Shown in pieces: positions 1 through 7,838 of a stretch of DNA of 64,000 nt (its first letter is position 1; every line of letters starts with the position of its first letter). The stretch is from NCBI RefSeq assembly GCF_042684645.1, contig NZ_JBHULV010000028.1:1-64000 (forward strand), written 5' to 3'. This DNA comes from Pseudopedobacter alpinus. Lineage in GTDB: Bacteria; Bacteroidota; Bacteroidia; Sphingobacteriales; Sphingobacteriaceae. The notes under the pieces are model-generated. The model worked only from the letters and a program-made list of their open reading frames with translations. It was not told the origin of the DNA and ran no database searches. The position numbers and the translations under genes are program-made.

Positions 1-158
1 GTTTCGCAACTCAAAATTAGAATTATACAGGCCTTTTTTGTATATTATTTGTTCGGACAGTTATGTTATTAAATCTATATTAAATGACTAATTAAAAGCT
101 GAAATTTAAAACATAATCTTTATTTTGACCTTTATATATTGATCACAGCATATCGGAA

Positions 159-2291
159 ATGGCAAATCACCAAGGAAACTCTATAAAACAGGTACTTACG
201 CAGCTTATTGCAAACGTTTTTGAAAAATCGGGCAATAAACCTATGAACTACCGCCAAGTAGCCAATAAATTAAACATTATTGAACCCGACTCTAAAGCTA
301 CTATTTTAGAAATTTTGGAAGACGAAACTGTAAATGGCACTTTCATAGAAATAACAAAAGGAAAATATCAAATGCATGAGGTTAAAGCATTTTTAACCGG
401 AAAAATATCAATGGCAAATGACGGATCTGCTTTCTTGATTCCTGATGACACCGTTGAGAAAGACATTTATATTGGTCCGCGAAAACTACGTACCGCCTTA
501 CACGGTGATAAAGTAAAGCTACATGTTTACGAAAGTAGCAAAGGAAAGCGCAAAGAAGGCGAAGTTGTAGAGATTATGGAAAGGGCTAAAATGGAGTTTA
601 CTGGCATTGTAAAGCTAAGCCAGCATTTTGCTTTTTTTATACCCGATGACCGTAAAATGTTGCATGATATTTTTATTCCTTTAGAGGATTTGAATGGTGC
701 AAGAAATGGCGTTAAAGCTTTAGCAAGAATTGTGGATTGGCCTGCGGGAGCAAAAAACCCTGTTGGTATTATAAAAAGCATTTTAGGCAGACAAGGCGAA
801 AATAATACCGAAATGAATGCGATTTTGGCAGAGTATGGTTTCCCATTATCTTTTCCAGAAGAGGTTGAAAAAGAAGCGCAAGCCATTTCGCAAGAAATTA
901 CTAAAGAAGAAATTGCTAAAAGACGCGATTTTAGAAAAACATTAACTTTTACCATTGACCCATTTGATGCTAAAGATTTTGACGATGCAATCTCATTTAA
1001 AATTTTAGAAAACGGTAATTATGAGGTTGGAGTGCATATAGCTGATGTTTCGCATTATTTAATTCCGGATAGTGCTTTAGATAAAGAAGCTTTTGACCGT
1101 GGTACTTCGGTTTATTTGGTGGATAGGGTAATCCCGATGTTGCCAGAAAATTTATCGAACGGTTTGTGTTCTTTACGCCCTAAGGAAGAGAAATTATGCT
1201 TTGCCGCAGTTTTTGAATTAGATAACAACGCTAACATAATAAACGAATGGTTTGGCAAAACCGTAATTTATAGCGACCGTAGGTTTGCTTATGAGGAAGT
1301 ACAAGAAATTATAGAAAATAAAGCTGGTGATTATGTAGATGAGATTTTAAAATTAAATCAACTCGCTTACATTTTAAGAGAGAAGAAGTTTAAACATGGA
1401 GCTATCAGTTTTGAAAGTACAGAGGTTAAATTTAAACTTGACGAGAACGGAAAACCAACCGGCGTTTACATTAAAGAACGTAAAGATGCGCACAAGCTAA
1501 TTGAAGATTTTATGCTTTTGGCTAATAAAAAAGTAGCCGAATTTATAGCAAAGAAAGGCAAAGGAAAGCATAAATATACCTTTGTTTACAGAGCGCATGA
1601 TGTGCCAAAGCCAGAAAGTTTAGCTAATTTTGCTGCTTTTGCTTCTAAATTTGGGCATAAAATCTCTACTAAATCTGATAGAGATACGGCTAAAAGTTTA
1701 AATAAATTAATGGCCGATGTGGAAGGTACAAAAGAACAAAATGTATTGACACAATTAGCCATTCGCTCAATGGCTAAAGCAATTTACACTACAAAAAGTA
1801 GTAGTCATTATGGTTTAGCTTTTGATTTTTACACCCACTTTACCTCTCCTATTCGTAGGTATCCGGATGTAATGGTGCACAGATTATTAGAGTATTATTT
1901 AGCTGGTGGCGATAGTGTAAATGCAGATCATTATGAGAAAATGTGTCAGCATTCATCGCAAATGGAAAAGAAAGCTGCCGATGCAGAAAGAGCATCTATT
2001 AAATACAAACAAGCAGAATACTTGAATGACCAAATTGGGGAAACCTTTTTGGGTATCATTTCTGGCGTTACAGAATGGGGAATGTATGTAGAAATTGAAG
2101 AAAACAAGTGTGAGGGAATGATTAGGTTACGAGATATTTCTGACGATTTTTATGTGCTTGACGAGAAAAATTATTGCATTATTGGACAAAAGAAAAAACG
2201 CAAATACCAATTAGGCGATGAGGTACAAATTAGAGTTAAACGTGTTGATTTAGCAAAAAGACAGATAGATTTTATGTTGATTGTGGAGTAG
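159..2291 (+). CDS. rnr: Ribonuclease R
   Basis: A 3'-5' processive exoribonuclease that degrades structured RNA in the cytoplasm (mRNA turnover, rRNA quality control). The 710-aa protein has the RNase II/R order: N-terminal winged-helix and cold-shock/OB domains (about residues 1-210), the RNB catalytic domain and a C-terminal S1 domain (about 625-705). The RNB metal-binding signature IDPFDAKDFDD lies at residues 266-276 with all acidic positions present. Length fits RNase R rather than RNase II. The start is ATG. It is a single gene; the next gene begins 145 bp downstream. The family call is firm; the substrate range is family knowledge. Confidence 0.95.
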   Translation: MANHQGNSIKQVLTQLIANVFEKSGNKPMNYRQVANKLNIIEPDSKATILEILEDETVNGTFIEITKGKYQMHEVKAFLTGKISMANDGSAFLIPDDTVEKDIYIGPRKLRTALHGDKVKLHVYESSKGKRKEGEVVEIMERAKMEFTGIVKLSQHFAFFIPDDRKMLHDIFIPLEDLNGARNGVKALARIVDWPAGAKNPVGIIKSILGRQGENNTEMNAILAEYGFPLSFPEEVEKEAQAISQEITKEEIAKRRDFRKTLTFTIDPFDAKDFDDAISFKILENGNYEVGVHIADVSHYLIPDSALDKEAFDRGTSVYLVDRVIPMLPENLSNGLCSLRPKEEKLCFAAVFELDNNANIINEWFGKTVIYSDRRFAYEEVQEIIENKAGDYVDEILKLNQLAYILREKKFKHGAISFESTEVKFKLDENGKPTGVYIKERKDAHKLIEDFMLLANKKVAEFIAKKGKGKHKYTFVYRAHDVPKPESLANFAAFASKFGHKISTKSDRDTAKSLNKLMADVEGTKEQNVLTQLAIRSMAKAIYTTKSSSHYGLAFDFYTHFTSPIRRYPDVMVHRLLEYYLAGGDSVNADHYEKMCQHSSQMEKKAADAERASIKYKQAEYLNDQIGETFLGIISGVTEWGMYVEIEENKCEGMIRLRDISDDFYVLDEKNYCIIGQKKKRKYQLGDEVQIRVKRVDLAKRQIDFMLIVE

Positions 2292-2393
2292 TTATCTGAA
2301 TAAAGAGCAAATAAGCTAGCATAAAGACGATGAGTTTATAAATAGAAAAACACAATTATTTATTAACTTAGGGTACATCATATTTTCATTAAG

Positions 2394-2401
2394 TATTTTT
2401 G
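2394..2401 (+). promoter_or_regulatory. Predicted -7 promoter box of the MazEF-like operon
   Basis: TATTTTTG matches the Bacteroidetes -7 consensus TAnnTTTG and ends 35 bp before the antitoxin ATG. No clear -33 TTTG is visible, so this rests on the -7 box alone. Confidence 0.4.
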
Positions 2402-2436
2402 TGTTTTTAATATAAGTTATTCTTAAAAAATCAACT

Positions 2437-2667
2437 ATGACAAAGCAAGCAATAATTGAACGCACTTTAAAAGCCATTAATCTTTTACCAGAAGATAAGG
2501 CAGAAGAAATATCTAATTTTGCAGATTTTATTTTTAAACAATATGAAGATTCGCAAATAACTGAAGGCATTCAAACATTAGTTTCAACAGATAAAGCTTA
2601 TGATTTTTTAGAAGAAGACGAAGATTTATATACCCTTTCGGATATAAAAGAAAAGTATAATGGCTAA
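2437..2667 (+). CDS. Antitoxin-like protein of a MazEF/PemIK-type pair
   Basis: A 76-aa acidic protein that reads as a small antitoxin. Residues 1-40 form a predicted helical region (TKQAIIERTLKAINLLPEDK), followed by an acidic tail. Its stop overlaps the start of the MazF-type toxin gene by 8 bp, so the pair is translationally coupled in the antitoxin-first order usual for mazEF. I do not recognise a classical AbrB fold; the N-terminus resembles DUF2281-like small antitoxins. Function is inferred from context and size. The toxin partner is frameshifted, so this may now be an orphan antitoxin. Confidence 0.7.
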   Translation: MTKQAIIERTLKAINLLPEDKAEEISNFADFIFKQYEDSQITEGIQTLVSTDKAYDFLEEDEDLYTLSDIKEKYNG

Positions 2668-2985
2668 GGGAGATATTGTATTAATTACTTTTCCTTTCAC
2701 AGACTTAACAGGTAAGAAATTACGACCAGCAGTTGTTCTTGTTGAAAATAATTTAGATTTCACGGTTTGTTTCATCACATCTCAAACAGGATGGAAAGAG
2801 GCTACAGACTTAATTTTATTACCATCAGATGCAAGTGGCTTAAAAAAGAATCGTTAATTAGAACAAGTAAAATTGCAACATTAAATAAATTATTAGCAAA
2901 AGGACTTATAGATAAGCTTTCTAAACCACAAATTCTCGATTTAAACCAGAAATTAATAAAACTATTTAAATTAAAAGAAATTTGA
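2660..2985 (+). pseudogene. MazF/PemK-family toxin, interrupted by a -1 frameshift
   Basis: An endoribonuclease-type toxin gene in two frames. The first frame (2660-2857) gives the MazF N-terminus, with KGDIVLITFPFTDLTGKKLRPAVVL typical of PemK proteins split here as GDIVLITFPF and LRPAVVL. It then stops at TAA 2855-2857. The rest of the family sequence continues in the -1 frame to 2985. The break is at an A6 run (2842-2847); adding one A restores a 108-aa protein, the usual MazF length. The phase is exactly A AAA AAG (2842-2848), the dnaX-type slippery heptamer, so ribosomal -1 slippage would also restore the full product. A decayed or sequencing-error gene is the simpler reading. Confidence 0.75.
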
Positions 2986-3071
2986 TAGGCAAAAATTAAA
3001 TATTATTCTCTTTAAACTTTAGTAAACAAAAAAACTATTTTCGCAATACACGCACACACCCAATATTTTAA

Positions 3072-4046
3072 ATGCATAGCATCAAAGAATTACAACAAAT
3101 TATAGATAAGGCTGTTAAAGAAATAAATTACCCAGCTACACCTAATGAATTATATGAACCTATTGCTTATTTAATGGCTTTAGGAGGCAAAAGATTAAGA
3201 CCAGCTTTGGTTTTAATGGCTACCGATTTATTTGGTGGCGATATTGAAGCCGCAAAACCACCTGCTTTAGCCATAGAAATGTTCCATAATTTCACATTAA
3301 TGCATGATGATATTATGGATAACGCTCCCTTACGTAGAGGGCAACCCACCGTACACGAAAAATGGAGCGATTCCGTTGCCATACTTTCTGGCGATGTAAT
3401 GTTTGTAAAAGCATACAAGCTAATGATACAAGTTAAACCTGAGATTTTAATTCCAGTTTTAGAGGTATTTAATAAAACAGCTATTGAAGTTTGCGAAGGA
3501 CAACAAATTGATATGAATTTTGAAAGTAGAAACGAAGTTTCTATTGATGAATACCTAGAAATGATTCGTTTAAAAACTGCTGTTTTAGTAGGTGGTGCTT
3601 TAAAAATCGGGGCTCTAATTGGCAATGCTTCTGCAAAAAATGCAGATTTATTGTACAAGTTTGGAGAAAACTTGGGCTTAGCTTTTCAACTTCAAGATGA
3701 TATTTTAGATGTTTTCGGTGATCCAGAAAAATTTGGAAAACAAGTTGGTGGTGATATCATATCAAACAAAAAAACCTACCTATTAATTAAAGCTTTAGAG
3801 CTTGCAAAAGGTAACGATTTAGCAAAACTGAATGATTGGCTAAGCAAAAAAGATTTTATAGCAGAAGAAAAAGTGGAAGCCGTTAGCGCTTTATATAATC
3901 AATTAAATATTCGTGAATTATCTGAAGAAGTAATGCAGTCTTATGCTAAAGTTGCTTTAGATGCGTTTGAACAGATTGACGTTGACGTTGAAAACAAAAA
4001 GACCTTACTTAATTTTGCAGAAATGCTGGTAGAGCGGGAGAATTAA
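3072..4046 (+). CDS. Polyprenyl (isoprenyl) diphosphate synthase
   Basis: Head-to-tail condensation of isopentenyl diphosphate onto an allylic primer for isoprenoid or quinone side chains; cytosolic. The 324-aa protein has both aspartate-rich motifs: DDIMD at residues 79-83 and DDILD at 209-213, plus GGKRLRP at 38-44. Phe74 is five residues before the first motif. In this family an aromatic residue there usually limits chain length to about C15-C20, so a GGPP-like product is possible, although Bacteroidetes also use relatives for long menaquinone chains. It stands alone between the toxin remnant and a short tandem repeat. Confidence 0.92.
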   Translation: MHSIKELQQIIDKAVKEINYPATPNELYEPIAYLMALGGKRLRPALVLMATDLFGGDIEAAKPPALAIEMFHNFTLMHDDIMDNAPLRRGQPTVHEKWSDSVAILSGDVMFVKAYKLMIQVKPEILIPVLEVFNKTAIEVCEGQQIDMNFESRNEVSIDEYLEMIRLKTAVLVGGALKIGALIGNASAKNADLLYKFGENLGLAFQLQDDILDVFGDPEKFGKQVGGDIISNKKTYLLIKALELAKGNDLAKLNDWLSKKDFIAEEKVEAVSALYNQLNIRELSEEVMQSYAKVALDAFEQIDVDVENKKTLLNFAEMLVEREN

Positions 4047-4051
4047 GATGG

Positions 4052-4100
4052 GTAGTGAGTAGTGAGTAGTGAGTGGTGAATAGTGAGTAGTGAGTAGTGA
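4052..4100 (+). repeat. Heptanucleotide tandem repeat (GTAGTGA x7)
   Basis: Seven head-to-tail 7-bp units; five are exact GTAGTGA and units 4 and 5 (from 4073 and 4080) each differ by one base. It fills most of the 72-bp gap between the isoprenyl synthase stop and the dehydrogenase start. A 7-bp unit is not a multiple of three and in this position is a simple slippage-prone spacer. Confidence 0.95.
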
Positions 4101-4118
4101 AAATTTAAATTTTTGAAA

Positions 4119-5012
4119 ATGAAAAATATTGCGGTAATAGGATCGGGTACAATGGGTAATGGTATTGCACATACTTTTGCTCAAAATAATTTTTCAGTTT
4201 CTTTAATTGATATTTCTGAAGATGCCTTAAACAAAGCAATTTCAACCATTACCAAAAACTTAGACCGCCAAATAGCAAAAGAAAAAATTACCAAGGAAGA
4301 TAAAACCAACACTTTAGCAAACATTACCTGCTTTACAAACCTAGCTGATGGTGTAAAAAATGCAGATTTAGTTGTTGAAGCAGCATCTGAAAACATTGAT
4401 ATTAAACTTAAAATCTTTAAAGATTTAGACCAGCTAACCTCTCCAAATTGTATGTTAGCCAGTAATACATCTTCTATTTCCATTACAAAAATTGCATCAG
4501 TAACGCAAAAACCTGATAAAGTAATTGGTATGCACTTTATGAACCCTGTGCCAATTATGAAACTGGTAGAAGTGATAAACGGCTACGCTACTAGTTCAGA
4601 AACTTCAGAAAAGATAATGAAGTTAACTGTTCAATTAAGTAAAGAGCCTGTACTTGTGAACGATTATCCTGGTTTTGTAGCAAACAGGATTTTAATGCCC
4701 ATGATTAATGAAGCTATTTATAGTTTATATGAAGGCGTAGCTGGTGTTGCAGAAATTGATACTGTTATGAAATTAGGCATGGCACACCCAATGGGGCCGC
4801 TTCAACTGGCAGATTTTATAGGCTTAGATGTTTGTTTATCCATATTAGAGGTACTTTATAAAGGCTTCGGGAATCCAAAATATGCTCCCTGCCCCTTATT
4901 GGTGAATATGGTTACAGCACAAAAGTTAGGCGTTAAAACTGGAGAAGGCTTTTATAATTACCAAAACAACACGAAAGAATTAATAGTTGCAGGAAATTTT
5001 AAAATAAACTAA
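4119..5012 (+). CDS. 3-hydroxybutyryl-CoA (3-hydroxyacyl-CoA) dehydrogenase
   Basis: NAD-dependent oxidation of 3-hydroxyacyl-CoA in beta-oxidation or butanoate metabolism. The 297-aa length equals stand-alone HbdA/PaaH-type enzymes. The N-terminal Rossmann motif is IAVIGSGTMGNGIA. The catalytic region HFMNPVPIMKLVEV contains the conserved His, with NRILMPMINEA in the C-terminal domain. I chose ATG at 4119 rather than TTG six bases upstream because MKNIAVIGSG is the normal family start. It is preceded directly by the GTAGTGA repeat array, which lies where the leader would be. Confidence 0.92.
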   Translation: MKNIAVIGSGTMGNGIAHTFAQNNFSVSLIDISEDALNKAISTITKNLDRQIAKEKITKEDKTNTLANITCFTNLADGVKNADLVVEAASENIDIKLKIFKDLDQLTSPNCMLASNTSSISITKIASVTQKPDKVIGMHFMNPVPIMKLVEVINGYATSSETSEKIMKLTVQLSKEPVLVNDYPGFVANRILMPMINEAIYSLYEGVAGVAEIDTVMKLGMAHPMGPLQLADFIGLDVCLSILEVLYKGFGNPKYAPCPLLVNMVTAQKLGVKTGEGFYNYQNNTKELIVAGNFKIN

Positions 5013-5057
5013 ACCTTTTACGTTCTACTTCGTATTGCTTACATACACACCAATGCT

Positions 5058-5522
5058 ATGTCAGAAGAAAAAATTGTTATACTATATGTAGATGATGAGG
5101 AAAATAACCTTGTTTCATTTAAAGCAAATTTTAGGCTTAAATATCAAATTCATATTGCCTTAAGTGGTGATGAAGCTCTTAAAATATTAGCTACAAAAAA
5201 TATTGATATCGTTATTACAGATCAACGCATGCCTAACATGACGGGTGTAGAGTTTTTAGAAATTGTGATTGATAAATTTCCGGAGCCTATGCGCTTATTA
5301 TTAACCGGATATACAGACATGACCGCTGTTATTGACGCTGTTAATAAAGGAAAAATTTTCCACTATCTTACCAAACCATGGAACGAAGCAGAAATGGATA
5401 AAACTATTGCTAATGCTTATGCTGTTTTAAAGGAAAGAAGAGATAGAATTGCTATGAATGAGAAATTGGAATTAGCAAATGACCAATTAGAATTTATGCT
5501 ACGTCAGAAATTATTGTCTTAA
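5058..5522 (+). CDS. Response regulator, receiver domain with C-terminal coiled coil
   Basis: A 154-aa phosphoacceptor protein. Residues 1-120 are a receiver domain with the acidic pocket D12/D13, phosphoacceptor Asp55 in TDQRMP, Thr83 in LLTGYTD and Lys106 in LTKPW. The remaining 35 residues are a charged predicted coiled coil with no DNA-binding or enzymatic domain. DQRMPxMTGxEFL is typical of receivers fused to HD-GYP or PP2C modules, so this may be a stand-alone relative acting through protein contacts. No cognate kinase lies nearby, and the gene is convergent with the sterol-desaturase gene. Confidence 0.88.
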   Translation: MSEEKIVILYVDDEENNLVSFKANFRLKYQIHIALSGDEALKILATKNIDIVITDQRMPNMTGVEFLEIVIDKFPEPMRLLLTGYTDMTAVIDAVNKGKIFHYLTKPWNEAEMDKTIANAYAVLKERRDRIAMNEKLELANDQLEFMLRQKLLS

Positions 5523-5534
5523 TAAAAACTAAGC

Positions 5535-5570
5535 GTTATCCTATGCTTGTAATTATACACATAGGATAAC
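5535..5570. terminator. Inverted repeat between convergent genes
   Basis: An 11-bp perfect stem (GTTATCCTATG, complement at 5560-5570) with a 14-nt loop, placed between the convergent response regulator and sterol-desaturase genes. On the minus strand it is followed by TTTTT after a few bases. It probably ends transcription, but the U-tract is not directly adjacent. Confidence 0.5.
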
Positions 5571-5606
5571 TCAAAAATCTAAAACATAGCTTTTAAAATT
5601 TTCTAA

Positions 5607-6485
5607 TTAACTCTTTTTAGAAAATAATGGATAAACTAGTTGATGAGATAAATCTTTAGGAAATTCATCTTCTCCATCAAAACCTAATTCTATATCTCTA
5701 CCATCTTTAGGGATGTAATTGGTTTTAAAAATATAATCCCAAATACTCAAAGTTAAGCCATAATTTACGCCATTTGTTCCATCGGGCAGCGTTTTAGAAT
5801 GATGCCAAATATGCATTTTAGGATTGTTTAAAAGATATTTAAATGGCCCGTAAGAGATATTTAAATTGGAATGGTTTAAATGCCCAATGGCAGTCGCTAA
5901 AATATGAACTACAAAAAAGTCAGTTAATCCAAAACCTATCATGGCTAAAGGGATATATTGAGCTGTTTTATAAAAAATAGATTCCATCCAATGGAAACGT
6001 AAATGTGCCGCAAAACCCATTTCTTTTACAGAATGATGTACTTTATGGAATTCCCACATCCAATTGTGTCTGTGTAACATACGGTGTACATTCCATTGTA
6101 TAAAATCGGCAATAATAAATAGCAGTAATAATTGAGTCCATTTAGGCCATGTTGCAATTTCAAAAGCTACCAAATTATTAATCCCAAATAAAGCTAAAAA
6201 ATCATTAAAGGCTTGTACTGCAATATTAGAAATGGCATTATAAGCTATTAGGGAGAATAAAAAGAAATTGAAAAACATGTAAAAACCATCCATCCAAAAA
6301 TCTTGACGAAATATAGATTGATTTTTACGCCAGGGGATAATGATTTCCGCAATCCACACTCCAATGGAAAGTGCTATTAACCAATAAAAATAATTATGAA
6401 AGCTAGGATTTAATACTTCGTTACTCAAATAATTCCAATAACCAGTATAGGAATCTTTAATAATATTTAAGTATTGAGTGATCAT
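5607..6485 (-). CDS. Sterol desaturase / fatty acid hydroxylase family membrane enzyme
   Basis: A di-iron membrane oxidoreductase of the fatty acid hydroxylase superfamily, 292 aa. Histidine clusters expected for the metal site are visible: HRMLHRH, EFHKVHHS, HLNHSN and MHIWHHS. At least three hydrophobic segments flank them. The substrate cannot be read from sequence; Bacteroidetes relatives act on lipids or carotenoids. A 69-aa membrane protein lies 41 bp upstream on the same strand, so the two may share a transcript. Confidence 0.9.
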   Translation of the reverse strand: MITQYLNIIKDSYTGYWNYLSNEVLNPSFHNYFYWLIALSIGVWIAEIIIPWRKNQSIFRQDFWMDGFYMFFNFFLFSLIAYNAISNIAVQAFNDFLALFGINNLVAFEIATWPKWTQLLLLFIIADFIQWNVHRMLHRHNWMWEFHKVHHSVKEMGFAAHLRFHWMESIFYKTAQYIPLAMIGFGLTDFFVVHILATAIGHLNHSNLNISYGPFKYLLNNPKMHIWHHSKTLPDGTNGVNYGLTLSIWDYIFKTNYIPKDGRDIELGFDGEDEFPKDLSHQLVYPLFSKKS

Positions 6486-6526
6486 CTTTATTTATCTAAG
6501 TAAGAAACATTAAAAAAGAGATATTG

Positions 6527-6736
6527 TTATTTTTTGAACGAAGATTTTGGAACCGAACAACCGTTTGCGCCACAATGCCCTACGTTAAATATACCCTGAT
6601 ACAAAAATAACGCAGCTATAAGCAGTAAAACATATTGTTGGTTGCCAATGGCTTCAAAGCTTACATAAAACCCCATCAAAAGCTTAACGGCTCGGATAAA
6701 AGTCCAATTATACAGAAGATTAGATTTGCTTAACAT
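6527..6736 (-). CDS. Small membrane protein, DUF2892-like
   Basis: A 69-aa protein with a basic N-terminus and two predicted transmembrane helices (about residues 12-29 and 35-52), ending in a short Cys-containing tail (VGHCGANGCSVPKS). The helix pair resembles DUF2892/YgaP-type small inner-membrane proteins. It lies directly upstream of the sterol-desaturase gene on the same strand. The two cysteines could be redox- or metal-active, but nothing proves it. Confidence 0.75.
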   Translation of the reverse strand: MLSKSNLLYNWTFIRAVKLLMGFYVSFEAIGNQQYVLLLIAALFLYQGIFNVGHCGANGCSVPKSSFKK

Positions 6737-6869
6737 GATGATTGATTTTTTATCAAAAATAATTAAACGGCTTTTAAATTGTTATCGTTTGAATTTAATT
6801 TGTGGAGGGGATATTGATATTTCAAAATACGTTTAATATTCATGTTTTAAATTTCAAATTCCATTTAAA

Positions 6870-6923
6870 CGGATTAAAAACCCTTATTATTTCTAAGTTC
6901 TATATAACTTTTCGGAAACATGT
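6870..6923 (+). repeat. Degenerate direct repeat, left copy flanking higBA
   Basis: This 54-bp segment aligns without gaps to 7760-7813 (offset 890 bp); I count 44 of 54 identical positions, including an exact run TATTTCTAAGTTC. The two copies are in the same orientation and bracket the higBA genes. Confidence 0.75.
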
Positions 6924-6961
6924 CTCGAAAAGCTGGAAAACTTAGTAAAATTAAAGACGCT

Positions 6962-7318
6962 CTAATATGCCTGTATCAGAACCTCAGTAGGTATATGAAG
7001 TATAGCATGGATTTGTCTTATCATTTCTAATGATAATTTTCTTTTTCGGTTTAGAATCTCACTGGCTCTGCTTTTAAGTCCAACAACTTTTGCCAAATCT
7101 TTTTGAGTATAACCTAATTGTTCCATTCTAAATTTTATAGCTTCAATTGGATCAGGGAAATTAATTGGGAACTTATCGTTTTCATAATTGTCAACTAGCA
7201 TCCCTAATAATTCTAATTCATCGCCTTCTTTTGTGCCCCTTTTTGCATCAAATATTATCTCCAATCTTTCTAAAGCTTGATGATAATCTTTCTCAGTTTT
7301 AATCAATTTAATATTCAT
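6962..7318 (-). CDS. higA: HigA-type antitoxin, XRE-family HTH
   Basis: DNA-binding antitoxin expected to neutralise HigB and repress the higBA promoter. The 118-aa protein has a helical N-terminal half and an XRE helix-turn-helix at about residues 66-105 (MEQLGYTQKDLAKVVGLKSR). It follows the toxin gene with one base between them, the toxin-first order that separates higBA from most type II modules. The final residues are intact, and nothing looks inactivated. Confidence 0.9.
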   Translation of the reverse strand: MNIKLIKTEKDYHQALERLEIIFDAKRGTKEGDELELLGMLVDNYENDKFPINFPDPIEAIKFRMEQLGYTQKDLAKVVGLKSRASEILNRKRKLSLEMIRQIHAILHIPTEVLIQAY

Positions 7319-7319
7319 G

Positions 7320-7613
7320 CTAGATTGTTTTTGCGTTTATTTTATCATATTCTGAGTGTGTTCCAATAAATCTAATCCATAACATCTGATAATCGTAATT
7401 TATTTTAACAATTAACCTATAATGATTTCCTTTAATATTAAAAACCATCCTGTTATCAACTAAAATACTAGCACTAGGATATTCTAATTTAACTTGATTA
7501 GGATTTTTCCATTCTGCTTTTAAAACCTCCTGAAACCATGATTTAAGTTGTTCCTCGCAATCAGGATGCTTATCCCAAAATTCTCTTAATGTTTTCTTGG
7601 CAATAATTCTCAA
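7320..7613 (-). CDS. higB: HigB-type mRNA interferase toxin
   Basis: A RelE-superfamily toxin that would cleave ribosome-bound mRNA. The 97-aa protein shows the HigB pattern: FWDKHPDCEEQLKSWFQEV near the N-terminus, then NRMVFNIKGNHYRLIVKINY and IRFIGTHSEYDKI near the end. The only usable start is TTG at 7613; an in-frame TGA lies a few codons upstream and there is no ATG. A weak start codon suits a toxin that must stay low relative to its antitoxin. Confidence 0.9.
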   Translation of the reverse strand: MRIIAKKTLREFWDKHPDCEEQLKSWFQEVLKAEWKNPNQVKLEYPSASILVDNRMVFNIKGNHYRLIVKINYDYQMLWIRFIGTHSEYDKINAKTI

Positions 7614-7626
7614 TGTATTTCTTTTT

Positions 7627-7634
7627 CAAATATA
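7627..7634 (-). promoter_or_regulatory. Predicted -7 promoter box of higBA
   Basis: TATATTTG on the minus strand matches TAnnTTTG, 13 bp before the TTG start of higB. An imperfect palindrome, CCCGAATTGGG, lies just upstream (about 7644-7654) and could be the HigA operator; that part is inference. Confidence 0.4.
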
Positions 7635-7700
7635 ACAAAAGTTCCCGAATTGGGATTTTTTAATATTTTTTCTTTATTATCAGATTAACTTAATTAAGCA

Positions 7701-7751
7701 CAAGTCTTCTAACGCTCTTTTACCACGCTCATAAGACTTGCGCTAGCGTGG
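7701..7751. repeat. Two interleaved inverted repeats (REP-like)
   Basis: CAAGTCTT (7701-7708) pairs with AAGACTTG (7733-7740), and CCACGCT (7723-7729) pairs with AGCGTGG (7745-7751). The two stems overlap and so exclude each other. The segment abuts the right copy of the direct repeat flanking higBA. The look is that of a REP-type mobile palindrome; no transposase is present. Confidence 0.65.
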
Positions 7752-7759
7752 ATAGATAG

Positions 7760-7813
7760 CGGATTACAAATCCTTACTATTTCTAAGTTCGACATGCTCT
7801 TTCAGAAACATGT
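7760..7813 (+). repeat. Degenerate direct repeat, right copy flanking higBA
   Basis: Partner of 6870-6923 in the same orientation at an exact 890-bp offset. It reads CGGATTACAAATCCTTACTA at its left end, a sequence style often found in Bacteroidetes intergenic palindromes. Confidence 0.75.
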
Positions 7814-7838
7814 GGAACAGCTGAAGAAGTTGGGTTAC

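Noticed and set aside
527..955. 142-aa open frame on the minus strand inside rnr
   Set aside because: It lies antisense within the conserved RNase R frame and shows no family features.
6742..6756. TTGAT-TTTTT-ATCAA palindrome near the 69-aa membrane gene
   Set aside because: The spacer is 5 bp, not the 4 bp of FNR sites, and it lies only 6 bp before the start codon, too close for activation.
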